Positions 15,945-23,434 of a stretch of DNA of 27,890 bases are shown in pieces (position 1 is the stretch's first letter; every line of letters begins with the position of its first letter). Made by a program: the position numbers and the translations under genes. Source of the stretch: Rhodocyclaceae bacterium UBA1310 (lineage in GTDB: Bacteria; Pseudomonadota; Gammaproteobacteria; Burkholderiales; Rhodocyclaceae). The stretch lies in assembly GCA_002307175.1 (NCBI GenBank), contig DBTS01000030.1:512-28401 (forward strand). The letters are read 5' to 3'. The notes below the pieces were generated by a model, which saw only the letters and a program-made list of their open reading frames with translations, did no database searches and was not told the DNA's origin.

Positions 15945-17118
15945 TCAGAGAAGCATTTTCATCTTCCCGATACGCATAGAAGAAGCGGCCGTTATGGATT
16001 TCGCCCATCACCACCATGTTGGCACTGATGGCCTCATGATCCTTGGGTGTGAATGGCTGGTCATAGCGCGTCACCACGGTTGAGCGTGCAGAATACTGCA
16101 GCTGTTCGAGTGCATTGCGGATCTGATCGCTATCCGTACAGTTGCACTGATACATGGCCAGATACAGGAGACGCAGCGCATCGTAGGTTTGCGCGGCAGC
16201 CACGCCCGACGGAATCGACCCCACCTTGTTGACCTTGCGGTAGGACTGGCCAAAGTCATAACTCACACCGCCGCGTTCATCTTCAATAAAGGTCACTGCG
16301 GCGCGCCCGCCTTCCGCAGCCGAACCGGCCATATCGATGAAGGTTTTCTGGGCCATTGTCCAGGTTCCCACCATCGGCACCTTCCAGTTCATCCTGGCCA
16401 GGCTGCGGGCAACCGCTGCATCCTCGGCAGCAAGCCCATACACCGCAATCGCCTTGGCCCCTGCAGCGCGTGCCCGGGTGAGCTGTGCCGTCATATCCTG
16501 TTCGCCAATGGCGAAACTCTCGACCGACACAGGCTTGAGCTTGCGTCCTCCAAGATCGGCAAGCGCATTGTCCCTGCCACTGGTGCCGTATGCCGTCGCA
16601 TCATGCAACACGGCAATTTCAGTGATCTTGCGGCGATCAATCAGATCCTTGAACATCGCCTTGGTCTGCAGCATGTCACGCCCGGCCACGCGAAACAGGA
16701 AGTTGTGCTCCTTCGGCTGGAGATTGGGCTGTCTGGTGATTTCCCCCCCGGCCGCCGCAGACACGATCAAGGGCTTCCTGGCCTGCTGCAGCAGTGGCGC
16801 CGCCGCCGAAACAACCGCCAGATTGGCAAAGCCAACCACCGCAACTACCTTGTCTTTTTCGACAAGCTCCTTTGCTAGCTTGGCCCCCACGTCAGGTTTG
16901 GCCTCATCATCCTTTTCAACCAGTTCGATCTTGCGCCCGAGAATCCCGCCGAATCGATTGGCTTCATCTGCAAAAACGCGTGCACCACCACGAATGCTTT
17001 CCCCCATGTCTGCAGACGACTTCCCGGTAAAAGGCCCGATAACACCAATCTTGATGGTGTCTTCGGCATTGGCTAGACCTGCTGCGCACAACAACAGCGC
17101 AATGACGCACCGCTTCAT
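15925..17118 (-). CDS. LivK-type periplasmic substrate-binding protein (orphan)
   Basis: This is a type 1 periplasmic binding-fold protein of the branched-chain amino acid / amide ABC family (Peripla_BP_6). It has 397 residues. A clear signal peptide ends ...GLANA before EDTIKIGVIGPFTGK, so it should be exported. Typical segments are NRFGGILGRKIELVEKDDE, VVGFANLAVVSAAAPLL, YGLAAEDAAVARSL and AAQTYDALRLLYLAM. An excellent ribosome site (AAAGGAGGT) precedes the ATG at 17118. No permease or ATPase genes are next to it, so its transporter is elsewhere or it serves a sensor. The ligand is unknown. It lies between hypF and hypE on the opposite strand, and its stop lies within hypF. Confidence 0.9.
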   Translation of the reverse strand: MKRCVIALLLCAAGLANAEDTIKIGVIGPFTGKSSADMGESIRGGARVFADEANRFGGILGRKIELVEKDDEAKPDVGAKLAKELVEKDKVVAVVGFANLAVVSAAAPLLQQARKPLIVSAAAGGEITRQPNLQPKEHNFLFRVAGRDMLQTKAMFKDLIDRRKITEIAVLHDATAYGTSGRDNALADLGGRKLKPVSVESFAIGEQDMTAQLTRARAAGAKAIAVYGLAAEDAAVARSLARMNWKVPMVGTWTMAQKTFIDMAGSAAEGGRAAVTFIEDERGGVSYDFGQSYRKVNKVGSIPSGVAAAQTYDALRLLYLAMYQCNCTDSDQIRNALEQLQYSARSTVVTRYDQPFTPKDHEAISANMVVMGEIHNGRFFYAYREDENASLITRMKE

Positions 17119-17184
17119 GTCCCTACCTCCTTTAAGCTCACATCGGGTTTTCTTTTTCTCTCCGTGAGATGAAGCCTGTCTCTA

Positions 17185-17213
17185 TATTTATCTATTTTTC
17201 ATTTATTGAACAA
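17185..17213 (-). promoter_or_regulatory. Candidate promoter for the binding-protein gene
   Basis: On the minus strand TTGTTC (17213-17208) and TAAATA (17190-17185) are separated by exactly 17 bases, in AT-rich DNA about 70 bases upstream of the ATG at 17118. The -35 box is a poor match. AT-rich DNA gives such pairs easily. Confidence 0.3.
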
Positions 17214-17242
17214 CACAAAAACCAACTTCATTTTTCCATGAT
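17199..17242. repeat. AT-rich imperfect direct repeat, copy A
   Basis: This segment starts with TCATTTATT and ends with TTTTCCATGAT. The same two blocks, in the same order, recur about 190 bases downstream (17388-17436), with less similar sequence between them. It may be a decayed duplication or a pair of protein-binding sites. Confidence 0.4.
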
Positions 17243-17387
17243 ATGCAAAACACAAGTCAATCTACCATTCTCGTGAACCACTACACATCAATTTCAAAAA
17301 ATGGCGAACCAACACACAAAGGCAAGCATAGATCTTTGATTAAGTTCGAAATTCACACATAAGCAACATCAATAAAACACTTGTTTG

Positions 17388-17436
17388 TCATTTATTAAGA
17401 CACACAATAATATATGCCAATTTTATTTTCCATGAT
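17388..17436. repeat. AT-rich imperfect direct repeat, copy B
   Basis: This is the second copy of the pattern. TCATTTATT is at 17388-17396 and the 11-base block TTTTCCATGAT is at 17426-17436. It is about 5 bases longer than copy A between the two blocks. Confidence 0.4.
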
Positions 17437-17502
17437 CCATAAAATTAAAATTTTTACAAAACAATGTTGATTGAATGAAACAGGCAATCTGCCACCCGGA
17501 TT

Positions 17503-17620
17503 GACAGGGCGCAGAGACCCGTCACGCAAGCCGGATCAGCTTGGCATGGGTAGGTATAGCGCTGATCGTCCATGCAAAGCCGGCTCTTGCCGTAACAACT
17601 CACCGTCTCGGCGAGCTGGC
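17503..17620 (+). ncRNA. Possible structured RNA element (strand uncertain)
   Basis: Several pairings lie in a row. A bulged stem GAC-A-GGG with CCCGTC spans 17503-17523. A 7-bp pairing GATCAGC (17534-17540) with GCTGATC (17561-17567) is crossed by a 6-bp pairing GCATGG (17544-17549) with CCATGC (17570-17575), which would form an H-type pseudoknot. A long hairpin GCCGGCTC (17579-17586) with GAGCTGGC (17613-17620) allows one G-U pair and encloses a GCCG/CGGC inner stem. No known riboswitch family was recognised. Each stem alone could be chance. Their dense packing is the only evidence, and the element could act on either strand. Confidence 0.25.
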
Positions 17621-17950
17621 AGGCAAACCCGGAACATCAACGAAAAGTGCCAGAAGATTTATGGGGGAAACGGATGGAGAGACAACTGAGCGCAGGCATG
17701 CCAGGTATCCCCCGGTGCCAGACCATACGCCCGGCAGGCGGGCCTCTTTGCGCAAGGGATGAAAGCAGATGTTTTACAACATACCAAACCCTGCCGGATA
17801 CAGCCCCGGATTGCGGTCGTACGAACGGAACACGCTACAGCCCGACTGCGCATGATTCCCCCTCCTTTTTTGCAGCAAAACATATTGTCACCTACGGTAA
17901 ACCCGCATAAACATTGCGTTTTCGGCAGCCGTCGGTTTCTTTGTTAAGCT

Positions 17951-17999
17951 TATGATGTGTCGGCTGTGAACAAGGGTGCAATCCCTTTCATCGGCGACA
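17951..17999 (+). promoter_or_regulatory. hypE leader: possible -10 box and hairpin
   Basis: TATGAT at 17951-17956 is a near-consensus -10 box without a good -35. Just downstream TGTCG (17958-17962) can pair with CGACA (17995-17999), enclosing AAGGG (17972-17976) with CCCTT (17983-17987). The structure ends right at the AGGAGG ribosome site and might modulate its access. Confidence 0.3.
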
Positions 18000-18010
18000 G
18001 GAGGAATTGG

Positions 18011-19006
18011 ATGAAAGATCAATATATTCGTCTCGCTCACGGCAACGGTGGTCGCCTGATGCGGGAGTTGCTGGAAACAGTCGTTTTCCCTGCTCTGGGC
18101 TGTGTTGAATCCGGCACCGACGGTAGCCCGCTGGCCCAGGATGGGCGGGTGCCTGTTCTCACCAGCGACAGCTTCACCGTTCAGCCTCTCTTCTTTCCGG
18201 GGGGCAACATTGGCAGCCTTGCCATCCATGGCACGCTCAACGACCTTGCCGTGTCAGGGGCTGACGCCGCCGCCCTGACATTCAATCTGGTGATCGAAGA
18301 AGGTTTTCCGCTCGAAGACCTGCGCAAGGTACTGCAGGCCGCAGGCGAAGCTGCCCGCGCAGCCGGTGTGCCAATCATTGGTGGCGACACCAAGGTCGTG
18401 CCGCACGGCCAAGGCAGCGGCGTGGTGATTGCCACCACTGGCCTCGGCTGGAGAGCTCCTGACAGCCATCTCAACATTCGCAGCATCCAGCCCGGCGACG
18501 TCATCCTGGTCAGTGGCCCGGTTGGTGATCATGGCGCAACTGTACTGATGGCCCGCGAGGAGTTCGGCCTCAGCAGTGATCTGCAATCCGACGCCGCATG
18601 TGTGGCCCCGCTGGCGGCACTGATTCGCGATCTGCCGGGCTTGCGTTTCATGCGCGACCCCACACGTGGCGGCCTTGCCACGGTGATGCATGAAATCTCC
18701 CACACCTGCGCGGTAGGTGTGGAACTGCATGAACCGGCCATTCCGATTCGTCCGGCGGTGACAGGCATGTGCCAGTTGCTGGGTTTCAACCCGCTGATGC
18801 TTGCCTGCGAAGGCAGAGTTGTCGCCATTGTTGCGCAGGAACAGGCCGATGAGGCCCTCCGGCTCTGGCAGACCCTACCGGCGGGAGCTGGTGCGGCGCG
18901 TATCGGTAGCGTACTTGCCGGCAACACCGTCAGCCTTGTCACCACACTGGGCGGGCAGCGTTTCATCGACGAACTGGGGGAAGACCCCCTCCCCCGGATC
19001 TGCTGA
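18011..19006 (+). CDS. hypE: Hydrogenase maturation protein HypE
   Basis: HypE dehydrates the thiocarbamoyl group placed on its C-terminal Cys by HypF to thiocyanate, which becomes the cyanide ligand of the NiFe site. It has 331 residues and belongs to the AIR-synthase-like ATP-binding family. ATG at 18011 is chosen because AGGAGG sits 6 bases upstream. An in-frame GTG at 17957 would add 18 atypical residues. Visible motifs are HGNGGRLMRELL, GTDGSPL, the GGDTKVV glycine-rich loop, DPTRGGLATVMHE and the essential terminal PRIC ending in Cys. It is separated from hypF by a gene on the other strand and an 892-base gap, so it needs its own promoter. It ends 7 bases from the convergent kinase gene. 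Confidence 0.95.
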   Translation: MKDQYIRLAHGNGGRLMRELLETVVFPALGCVESGTDGSPLAQDGRVPVLTSDSFTVQPLFFPGGNIGSLAIHGTLNDLAVSGADAAALTFNLVIEEGFPLEDLRKVLQAAGEAARAAGVPIIGGDTKVVPHGQGSGVVIATTGLGWRAPDSHLNIRSIQPGDVILVSGPVGDHGATVLMAREEFGLSSDLQSDAACVAPLAALIRDLPGLRFMRDPTRGGLATVMHEISHTCAVGVELHEPAIPIRPAVTGMCQLLGFNPLMLACEGRVVAIVAQEQADEALRLWQTLPAGAGAARIGSVLAGNTVSLVTTLGGQRFIDELGEDPLPRIC

Positions 19007-19013
19007 TCCAGCG

Positions 19014-20963
19014 CTAGGCGGCTTCCTCAAGCCTGGGTTTTGCCTGAGGCGCCACCCGCGGCACCTCCAGTACGAAACAGCTGCCTGGCGCAAAGGATGT
19101 ATCCAGTGTCAGCGTACCGCCCAATACCTCGCAGGCAAGCTGATGAGAGAGGAATAGGCCCAGGCCTGCTCCTCCTTCTCCACGTCGGGTCGTAAAAAAC
19201 AGCTCAAAAACGTGGGCCGCAAGATCCCGTGGAATCCCCTTGCCATTATCCATCACCCTCAGGATAATCCTCTCCTGCGATTCATCTGCCCGGGCAAGGA
19301 CCTGAACCGTTCCAGGACGCTCTGCTACAAACGCATGAAAAAAGGCGTTGCGCACCAGATTATCGATGATCTGCCCAAGCGGCCCAGGGTAGCTATCCAT
19401 CACCAACGCTTCCGGCACGTCAATCACCAGTTGCTGGAGGCGGCCAGCGTGCTGCCGCAAAATCACGTGCAGCGAATCCTCGATCACCTCGCGCAGCCGG
19501 AACTGACGACGCTCCTCTGTCTGCCGGTCCACTGCAAGCTGTTTGAACCTGGATACCAGCGCTGCCGCTCTCTCCAGCGCCGCATGCATGATTGCAAACC
19601 CTTCTTGCTGCGCGCCAAGAAATTCACGCAGTTCAGATTGCCGCAGGCCCCGCTGCAAACACTCGGCAAGTGCGCCAGAGGCATGCTCCAGGCTGCTCAG
19701 CGTCATCACTGCCGTACCCAGTGGCGTATTCAGTTCATGCGCCACCCCCGCCACCATCAGGCCAAGCGAAGACAGCTTTTCGGCACGTACCAGTTCCTCC
19801 TGCATGTTCTTCTGCATATCCAGGGAGTACTGTAGGGCAGAGTTGGCGGTAGCCAGTTCGCTGCTGCGCACCAGCAGATCGGCAATCGATCTCTCTCGCC
19901 CCTGGCGGAAGCGTACAAGACAGAGCACAACATACATTGAAATGCCGATGGCAAGCAGGGTGACAATCAGCACCATCAGGTGCGCTGACCACACACGCTG
20001 CGCCAACGCCTCCGCATCAAGATGGCTGATGATGACCCAATCCAGCGCGTTTTCCTTGTCATGCGTACGGTCGGCTTCAAGCGTCGAGGGGATAAAATGC
20101 CGGAAACCCCACACCCCGGAAGGAAGTTGCACCACCCCACTGTCTGCATTCCTGATGGCGCGCCACAGATCGGGCTGCGCATGTGCCAATGTCGCTTGCG
20201 GATGACCCAGCATGAAGCCCCAGGCATTTGCCGGATCATGGCTCATCAACCAGAATCCTTCACCATCGACCAGTTCGATGGACGCATGCGTCAATGCTGC
20301 GGTCTCCGCCAGCCAGCCCAGAACATCACTGCCCAGAAAATTGAGTACGACGATGCCCCGCCTCCCCCCTTTGCGATCAAACACCGGTGTGGCAATACGC
20401 AACATCGGCTTGATGGGAAGCTCCAGCCGGTTGTTCTCCACACTCAGATCAAAACGGGAAAAATAGATCTGCCCGGCAGCAAGCTGCATGGTGTCACGAA
20501 AGGTCGGCCGCTGTGATTTGTCCTGCAGCTGCCCGGACGGTATCGTACGCGGGCCATCCAACCCGCGATCCACCCGGATGCGTTCAACCCCGGTCTCATC
20601 AAGCCAGCGGATTTCGTTGTATTTATCCACAACAGAGGAAAAGTGGCGAAACACTTCCGTGACCGCCGGAACCTTATGCGCATCCCCATTGAGCACATCC
20701 TGCAGATCCGGCAGTGAGGCCAGAAAACGTACATCCTGCACCGTGCTGGAGAGCCGCCGCGTAAGTACCTGATGCCCGCGCGCAACCAGTTCGCTCTGGG
20801 CCTGGATCGCAGGCTCGGAAAGTCTGGCCACCACCATGGAATCCACCACCACCGCGAGACCCAGCAAAACCAGGCACCAGGGCAGGCCGAACAGCAAAAT
20901 CTGCCCAAACGTAGATTTCAGGAACCATAAAAATCTTCGTTGCAGGGGAGCCGCCTGAAACAT
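19014..20963 (-). CDS. Membrane sensor histidine kinase, partner of the upstream EAL regulator
   Basis: This transmembrane kinase has about 649 residues. ATG at 20963 is preferred because GAGG lies 6 bases upstream and after the preceding stop. In-frame ATG at 20975 is the alternative. TM1 lies at about 20-46. It is followed by a periplasmic region of about 280 residues that looks like a double Cache-type sensor (KYNEIRWLDETGVERIRVDRG, then FDRKGGRRGIVVLNF). TM2 is at about 328-351, then a coiled-coil stretch without an obvious HAMP. The HisKA box VAGVAHELNTPLG has phospho-His near 409. The ATPase has NLVRNAFFHAF, DNGKGIP and FTTRRGEGGAGLGLFLS. It has no receiver of its own. It lies 20 bases after the EAL-regulator gene, so that REC domain is its likely target. 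The ligand is unknown. Confidence 0.9.
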   Translation of the reverse strand: MFQAAPLQRRFLWFLKSTFGQILLFGLPWCLVLLGLAVVVDSMVVARLSEPAIQAQSELVARGHQVLTRRLSSTVQDVRFLASLPDLQDVLNGDAHKVPAVTEVFRHFSSVVDKYNEIRWLDETGVERIRVDRGLDGPRTIPSGQLQDKSQRPTFRDTMQLAAGQIYFSRFDLSVENNRLELPIKPMLRIATPVFDRKGGRRGIVVLNFLGSDVLGWLAETAALTHASIELVDGEGFWLMSHDPANAWGFMLGHPQATLAHAQPDLWRAIRNADSGVVQLPSGVWGFRHFIPSTLEADRTHDKENALDWVIISHLDAEALAQRVWSAHLMVLIVTLLAIGISMYVVLCLVRFRQGRERSIADLLVRSSELATANSALQYSLDMQKNMQEELVRAEKLSSLGLMVAGVAHELNTPLGTAVMTLSSLEHASGALAECLQRGLRQSELREFLGAQQEGFAIMHAALERAAALVSRFKQLAVDRQTEERRQFRLREVIEDSLHVILRQHAGRLQQLVIDVPEALVMDSYPGPLGQIIDNLVRNAFFHAFVAERPGTVQVLARADESQERIILRVMDNGKGIPRDLAAHVFELFFTTRRGEGGAGLGLFLSHQLACEVLGGTLTLDTSFAPGSCFVLEVPRVAPQAKPRLEEAA

Positions 20964-20982
20964 GGTTTGCCTCATCCGCCAC

Positions 20983-23217
20983 TCAATGTCTGCGCGCGAA
21001 GTTGATGAACGCTTCCAGCGGCATGGGGCGAGCAAAATGGTAACCCTGCACCAGCGCACACTTACGGGCCTTCAGCCAGGCAGCCTGCTGCTCGGTTTCA
21101 ACCCCTTCTGCCAGGACGAGCAGACCCAGCCGATGTGCCATATCCAGCACAGTCTCGGCAATCGCACCGTCGCCGTCTGCCCCGATTTCGTTGATGAATG
21201 AACGGTCGATCTTGAGCACATCGATAGGCATCTCGCGAAGCCTTGCCAATGAAGAGTAACCCGTACCGAAATCATCAATGGCTACGGAAAAGCCAACTTC
21301 ATGAAAAGCCTTCAGGCGTTCCAGGATGCCAATCTCTCCCTGCATCGCCACAGACTCTGTCACCTCAATCTCTATATTTCTCGCCGAGACCCCGGCAGCC
21401 GCGAGATCTGCCAGCCAGCCACGCAACAGGCCGGATTGCATCAGTTGCAACACCGAAACGTTTACGGCCAGCCGTATCTGGGACAGCCCCAGACGTGACA
21501 ATTGGCAACAGGCCTCCACCGTCTGCTGAAAAACCTGGGCCCCCAAGCGCACGATTTCACCATTAGCCTCCGCCACGCAGATGAATTCAGACGGGGCAAT
21601 CACGGTGCCGTCCGGCAGGGTCCACCGGGCCAGCACTTCGGCGGAAACAAGCACACCATCGGCAAGACGAACTTGCGGTTGCAACGCAATCGACAGGCCA
21701 CCGGAATCCAGCGCCAGATGCAGCGCCTCGGAAATTGCCAGGCGGCGCTTGGCCTCTCCACTCATACGGAATTCATAATTTCGGGACTGACCGTATCCCG
21801 CCTGCTTGGCTGACTTCAGGATCAGCGAAGTCATGGCCATTGCCTCCTGGGCAGACCCATGAAACCCGGCAAGATCCAGGCGTGCCGTACCGAGGCTGAT
21901 GAAACGCCCGGGCAGACCATCAACGCCTGTTGACGAGAGCTTCGCCAGCCGTTCCTCGGCAATCATGTCCGAAGGGCCAAGCACCGCAAATACATCGTCA
22001 TGCAGCCTCGCCGTTACGGCAGGGGGCGGAAACTGTGCCTGCATGCGCCGCGAAAGTTCGCGCAAGAGCTCGTCCCCATGCTCGAATCCGAGCACAAAAC
22101 TGATCCCGGAAAAATCATCAATATCAAGCAGGATCAGGGAATGCCCGCTATCAGCGGTTTTCTGCATCACCGAATCGAGAAAACGCATCAGCGCATTCCG
22201 ATTCGGCAGATCCAGCAGACTGTCACAGTACGCCATCCTGTCGAGTCTGCTGATCAGGGAGACATTCACCAACGCCGAATTGATATGCGAAGCAAATACC
22301 CTCAGCAGATTCTGCTGGGTTTCATCGAGACTCTCCACGCCTTCAACGTATACCGCGCAACTCAGAGCATCAAGCTGGCTCGCCAGATACAGCGTGAGCC
22401 CGTGTGGCAGGGTCAGATCACGGCGCTGGATCAGGCAATCCGCCAGCGCATCGCGCACCGCCACATTCGCCAGACAGGAGAGCGGCTTGCCCTGGGCCGA
22501 GGCAAAGGCGCCTGCTGCCGCAATGATGCACGCATCATAAGGCGAACCACGACGGTCTTCCGTGGCGCAAACCACCCCCTCCTCCTTGACGCCAAGCAGG
22601 CGGGTGAGTTCAATCACGACGCGAGTGGAGAAATCTGCCACGGTACGCGCATCAGCAAAGGCATTGCAGCCTTCAACGATCATCTGCAACCCGCGCCGGG
22701 CCTGATTGATGGCACGCAGACGCTGCCACTCGCGCAGACGGGTGGTAAGCATTCCGCGCAGGCGCTCGGCAGTGAAGTCGGTCTTCAGCCAGTAGTCGTC
22801 AATATCGTAATCGGTCACCACTGTCTGCAGGGGCGCCATGCCTGGCTGCCCGGTAACCATCGCAATCCGGGTTTCCGTATTGCCAAGAATCTCTCTGACA
22901 TTACGCACCAGCCTGAGGCCTGCATCATCGGTTTCCATCACCACATCCAGCATCGCCACCGCAATGTCGGTTTCGCGCGCAAATACAAGCGCCCCTTCCT
23001 GGCTCGACGAAGCTGTCAGCATTTGGACGGGGCGATCCTGATAGACAAAATTCTTCAGCGCAAACTGCAGAGAATGACGAAACTGCGCATCGTCATCAAC
23101 CACCAGAATTTTCCATGGCAGCACGGACTCTGGCGATTTCTTCTGCTCGTCTGACTCCGGCAGAAACTGCATTGGAAGTTCATCATCAGCTACCGGAGGA
23201 GCCTCCTGAAATACCAT
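20983..23217 (-). CDS. Response regulator with REC-DUF3369-degenerate GGDEF-EAL (c-di-GMP phosphodiesterase)
   Basis: This 744-residue protein should hydrolyse cyclic di-GMP under control of phosphorylation. REC covers about 36-160, with the acidic pocket VVDDD and acceptor Asp91. A DUF3369-type sensory segment follows at about 165-320. A GGDEF-like domain (about 328-480) keeps DSLLDLPNR and the HGDELL stretch, but its signature is RLHDDVF instead of RxGGDEF, so cyclase activity is unlikely. EAL (about 490-740) keeps SAEVLARW (Glu527), NVSV (Asn586), EVTES (Glu618), the Asp pair in IDDFGTGYSS (648-649), Lys669 in KIDRSF, and AEGVETE, so phosphodiesterase activity is likely. The start is ATG at 23217 with GGAG upstream. 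It is the first gene of a two-gene operon with the sensor kinase. Confidence 0.92.
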   Translation of the reverse strand: MVFQEAPPVADDELPMQFLPESDEQKKSPESVLPWKILVVDDDAQFRHSLQFALKNFVYQDRPVQMLTASSSQEGALVFARETDIAVAMLDVVMETDDAGLRLVRNVREILGNTETRIAMVTGQPGMAPLQTVVTDYDIDDYWLKTDFTAERLRGMLTTRLREWQRLRAINQARRGLQMIVEGCNAFADARTVADFSTRVVIELTRLLGVKEEGVVCATEDRRGSPYDACIIAAAGAFASAQGKPLSCLANVAVRDALADCLIQRRDLTLPHGLTLYLASQLDALSCAVYVEGVESLDETQQNLLRVFASHINSALVNVSLISRLDRMAYCDSLLDLPNRNALMRFLDSVMQKTADSGHSLILLDIDDFSGISFVLGFEHGDELLRELSRRMQAQFPPPAVTARLHDDVFAVLGPSDMIAEERLAKLSSTGVDGLPGRFISLGTARLDLAGFHGSAQEAMAMTSLILKSAKQAGYGQSRNYEFRMSGEAKRRLAISEALHLALDSGGLSIALQPQVRLADGVLVSAEVLARWTLPDGTVIAPSEFICVAEANGEIVRLGAQVFQQTVEACCQLSRLGLSQIRLAVNVSVLQLMQSGLLRGWLADLAAAGVSARNIEIEVTESVAMQGEIGILERLKAFHEVGFSVAIDDFGTGYSSLARLREMPIDVLKIDRSFINEIGADGDGAIAETVLDMAHRLGLLVLAEGVETEQQAAWLKARKCALVQGYHFARPMPLEAFINFARRH

Positions 23218-23434
23218 TGATTCAATCTCCTTCCCGCCAGGAATAAGAACGAGCCCATATCAGAGGGAGCAGACCTGCTGTCTAGAAGGGTAAGATCGGT
23301 CCTCACCTTTTGATAGCATTTCGCCCGAAGGTCAGCAGGGCAGCCGCGCCGACAACACTATCAAGCTGGTTGGCCCGGCAAATGCGCTAAAGTAACGATA
23401 TCTTCCCGCGCTAGCGACAAGCCCACCCTTGCCC

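Larger units (their letters stand above)
17119..18010. other. 892-bp gene-free region between the binding-protein gene and hypE
   Basis: No convincing coding region is found. The part from about 17140 to 17480 is far more AT-rich than the rest of the window and contains two imperfect copies of an about 50-base segment. From about 17480 to 17870 the composition returns to normal and several potential RNA stems cluster, notably at 17503-17620. From about 17950 a leader with a possible -10 box and a hairpin leads into hypE. Short open frames here show no recognisable protein. Confidence 0.7.

Noticed and set aside
17480..17640. Resemblance to a c-di-GMP-I (GEMM) riboswitch, from fragments such as ACGCAAGCC, TGCAAAGCC and GGCAAACC
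   Set aside because: The fragments are in the wrong order, the conserved GACGCAAAGC core and GAAA-loop hairpin are not intact, and no consistent GEMM fold can be drawn.
17620..17700. A short stretch (GAAAAGTGCCAGAAG) reminiscent of RNase P RNA
   Set aside because: The other universally conserved RNase P segments are absent nearby, so the match is taken as chance.
17471..17910. Several 60-90 codon open frames upstream of hypE, one with a signal-peptide-like start near 17541
   Set aside because: There is no ribosome site at a suitable distance, no recognised family, and Arg/Pro-rich translations typical of chance frames.
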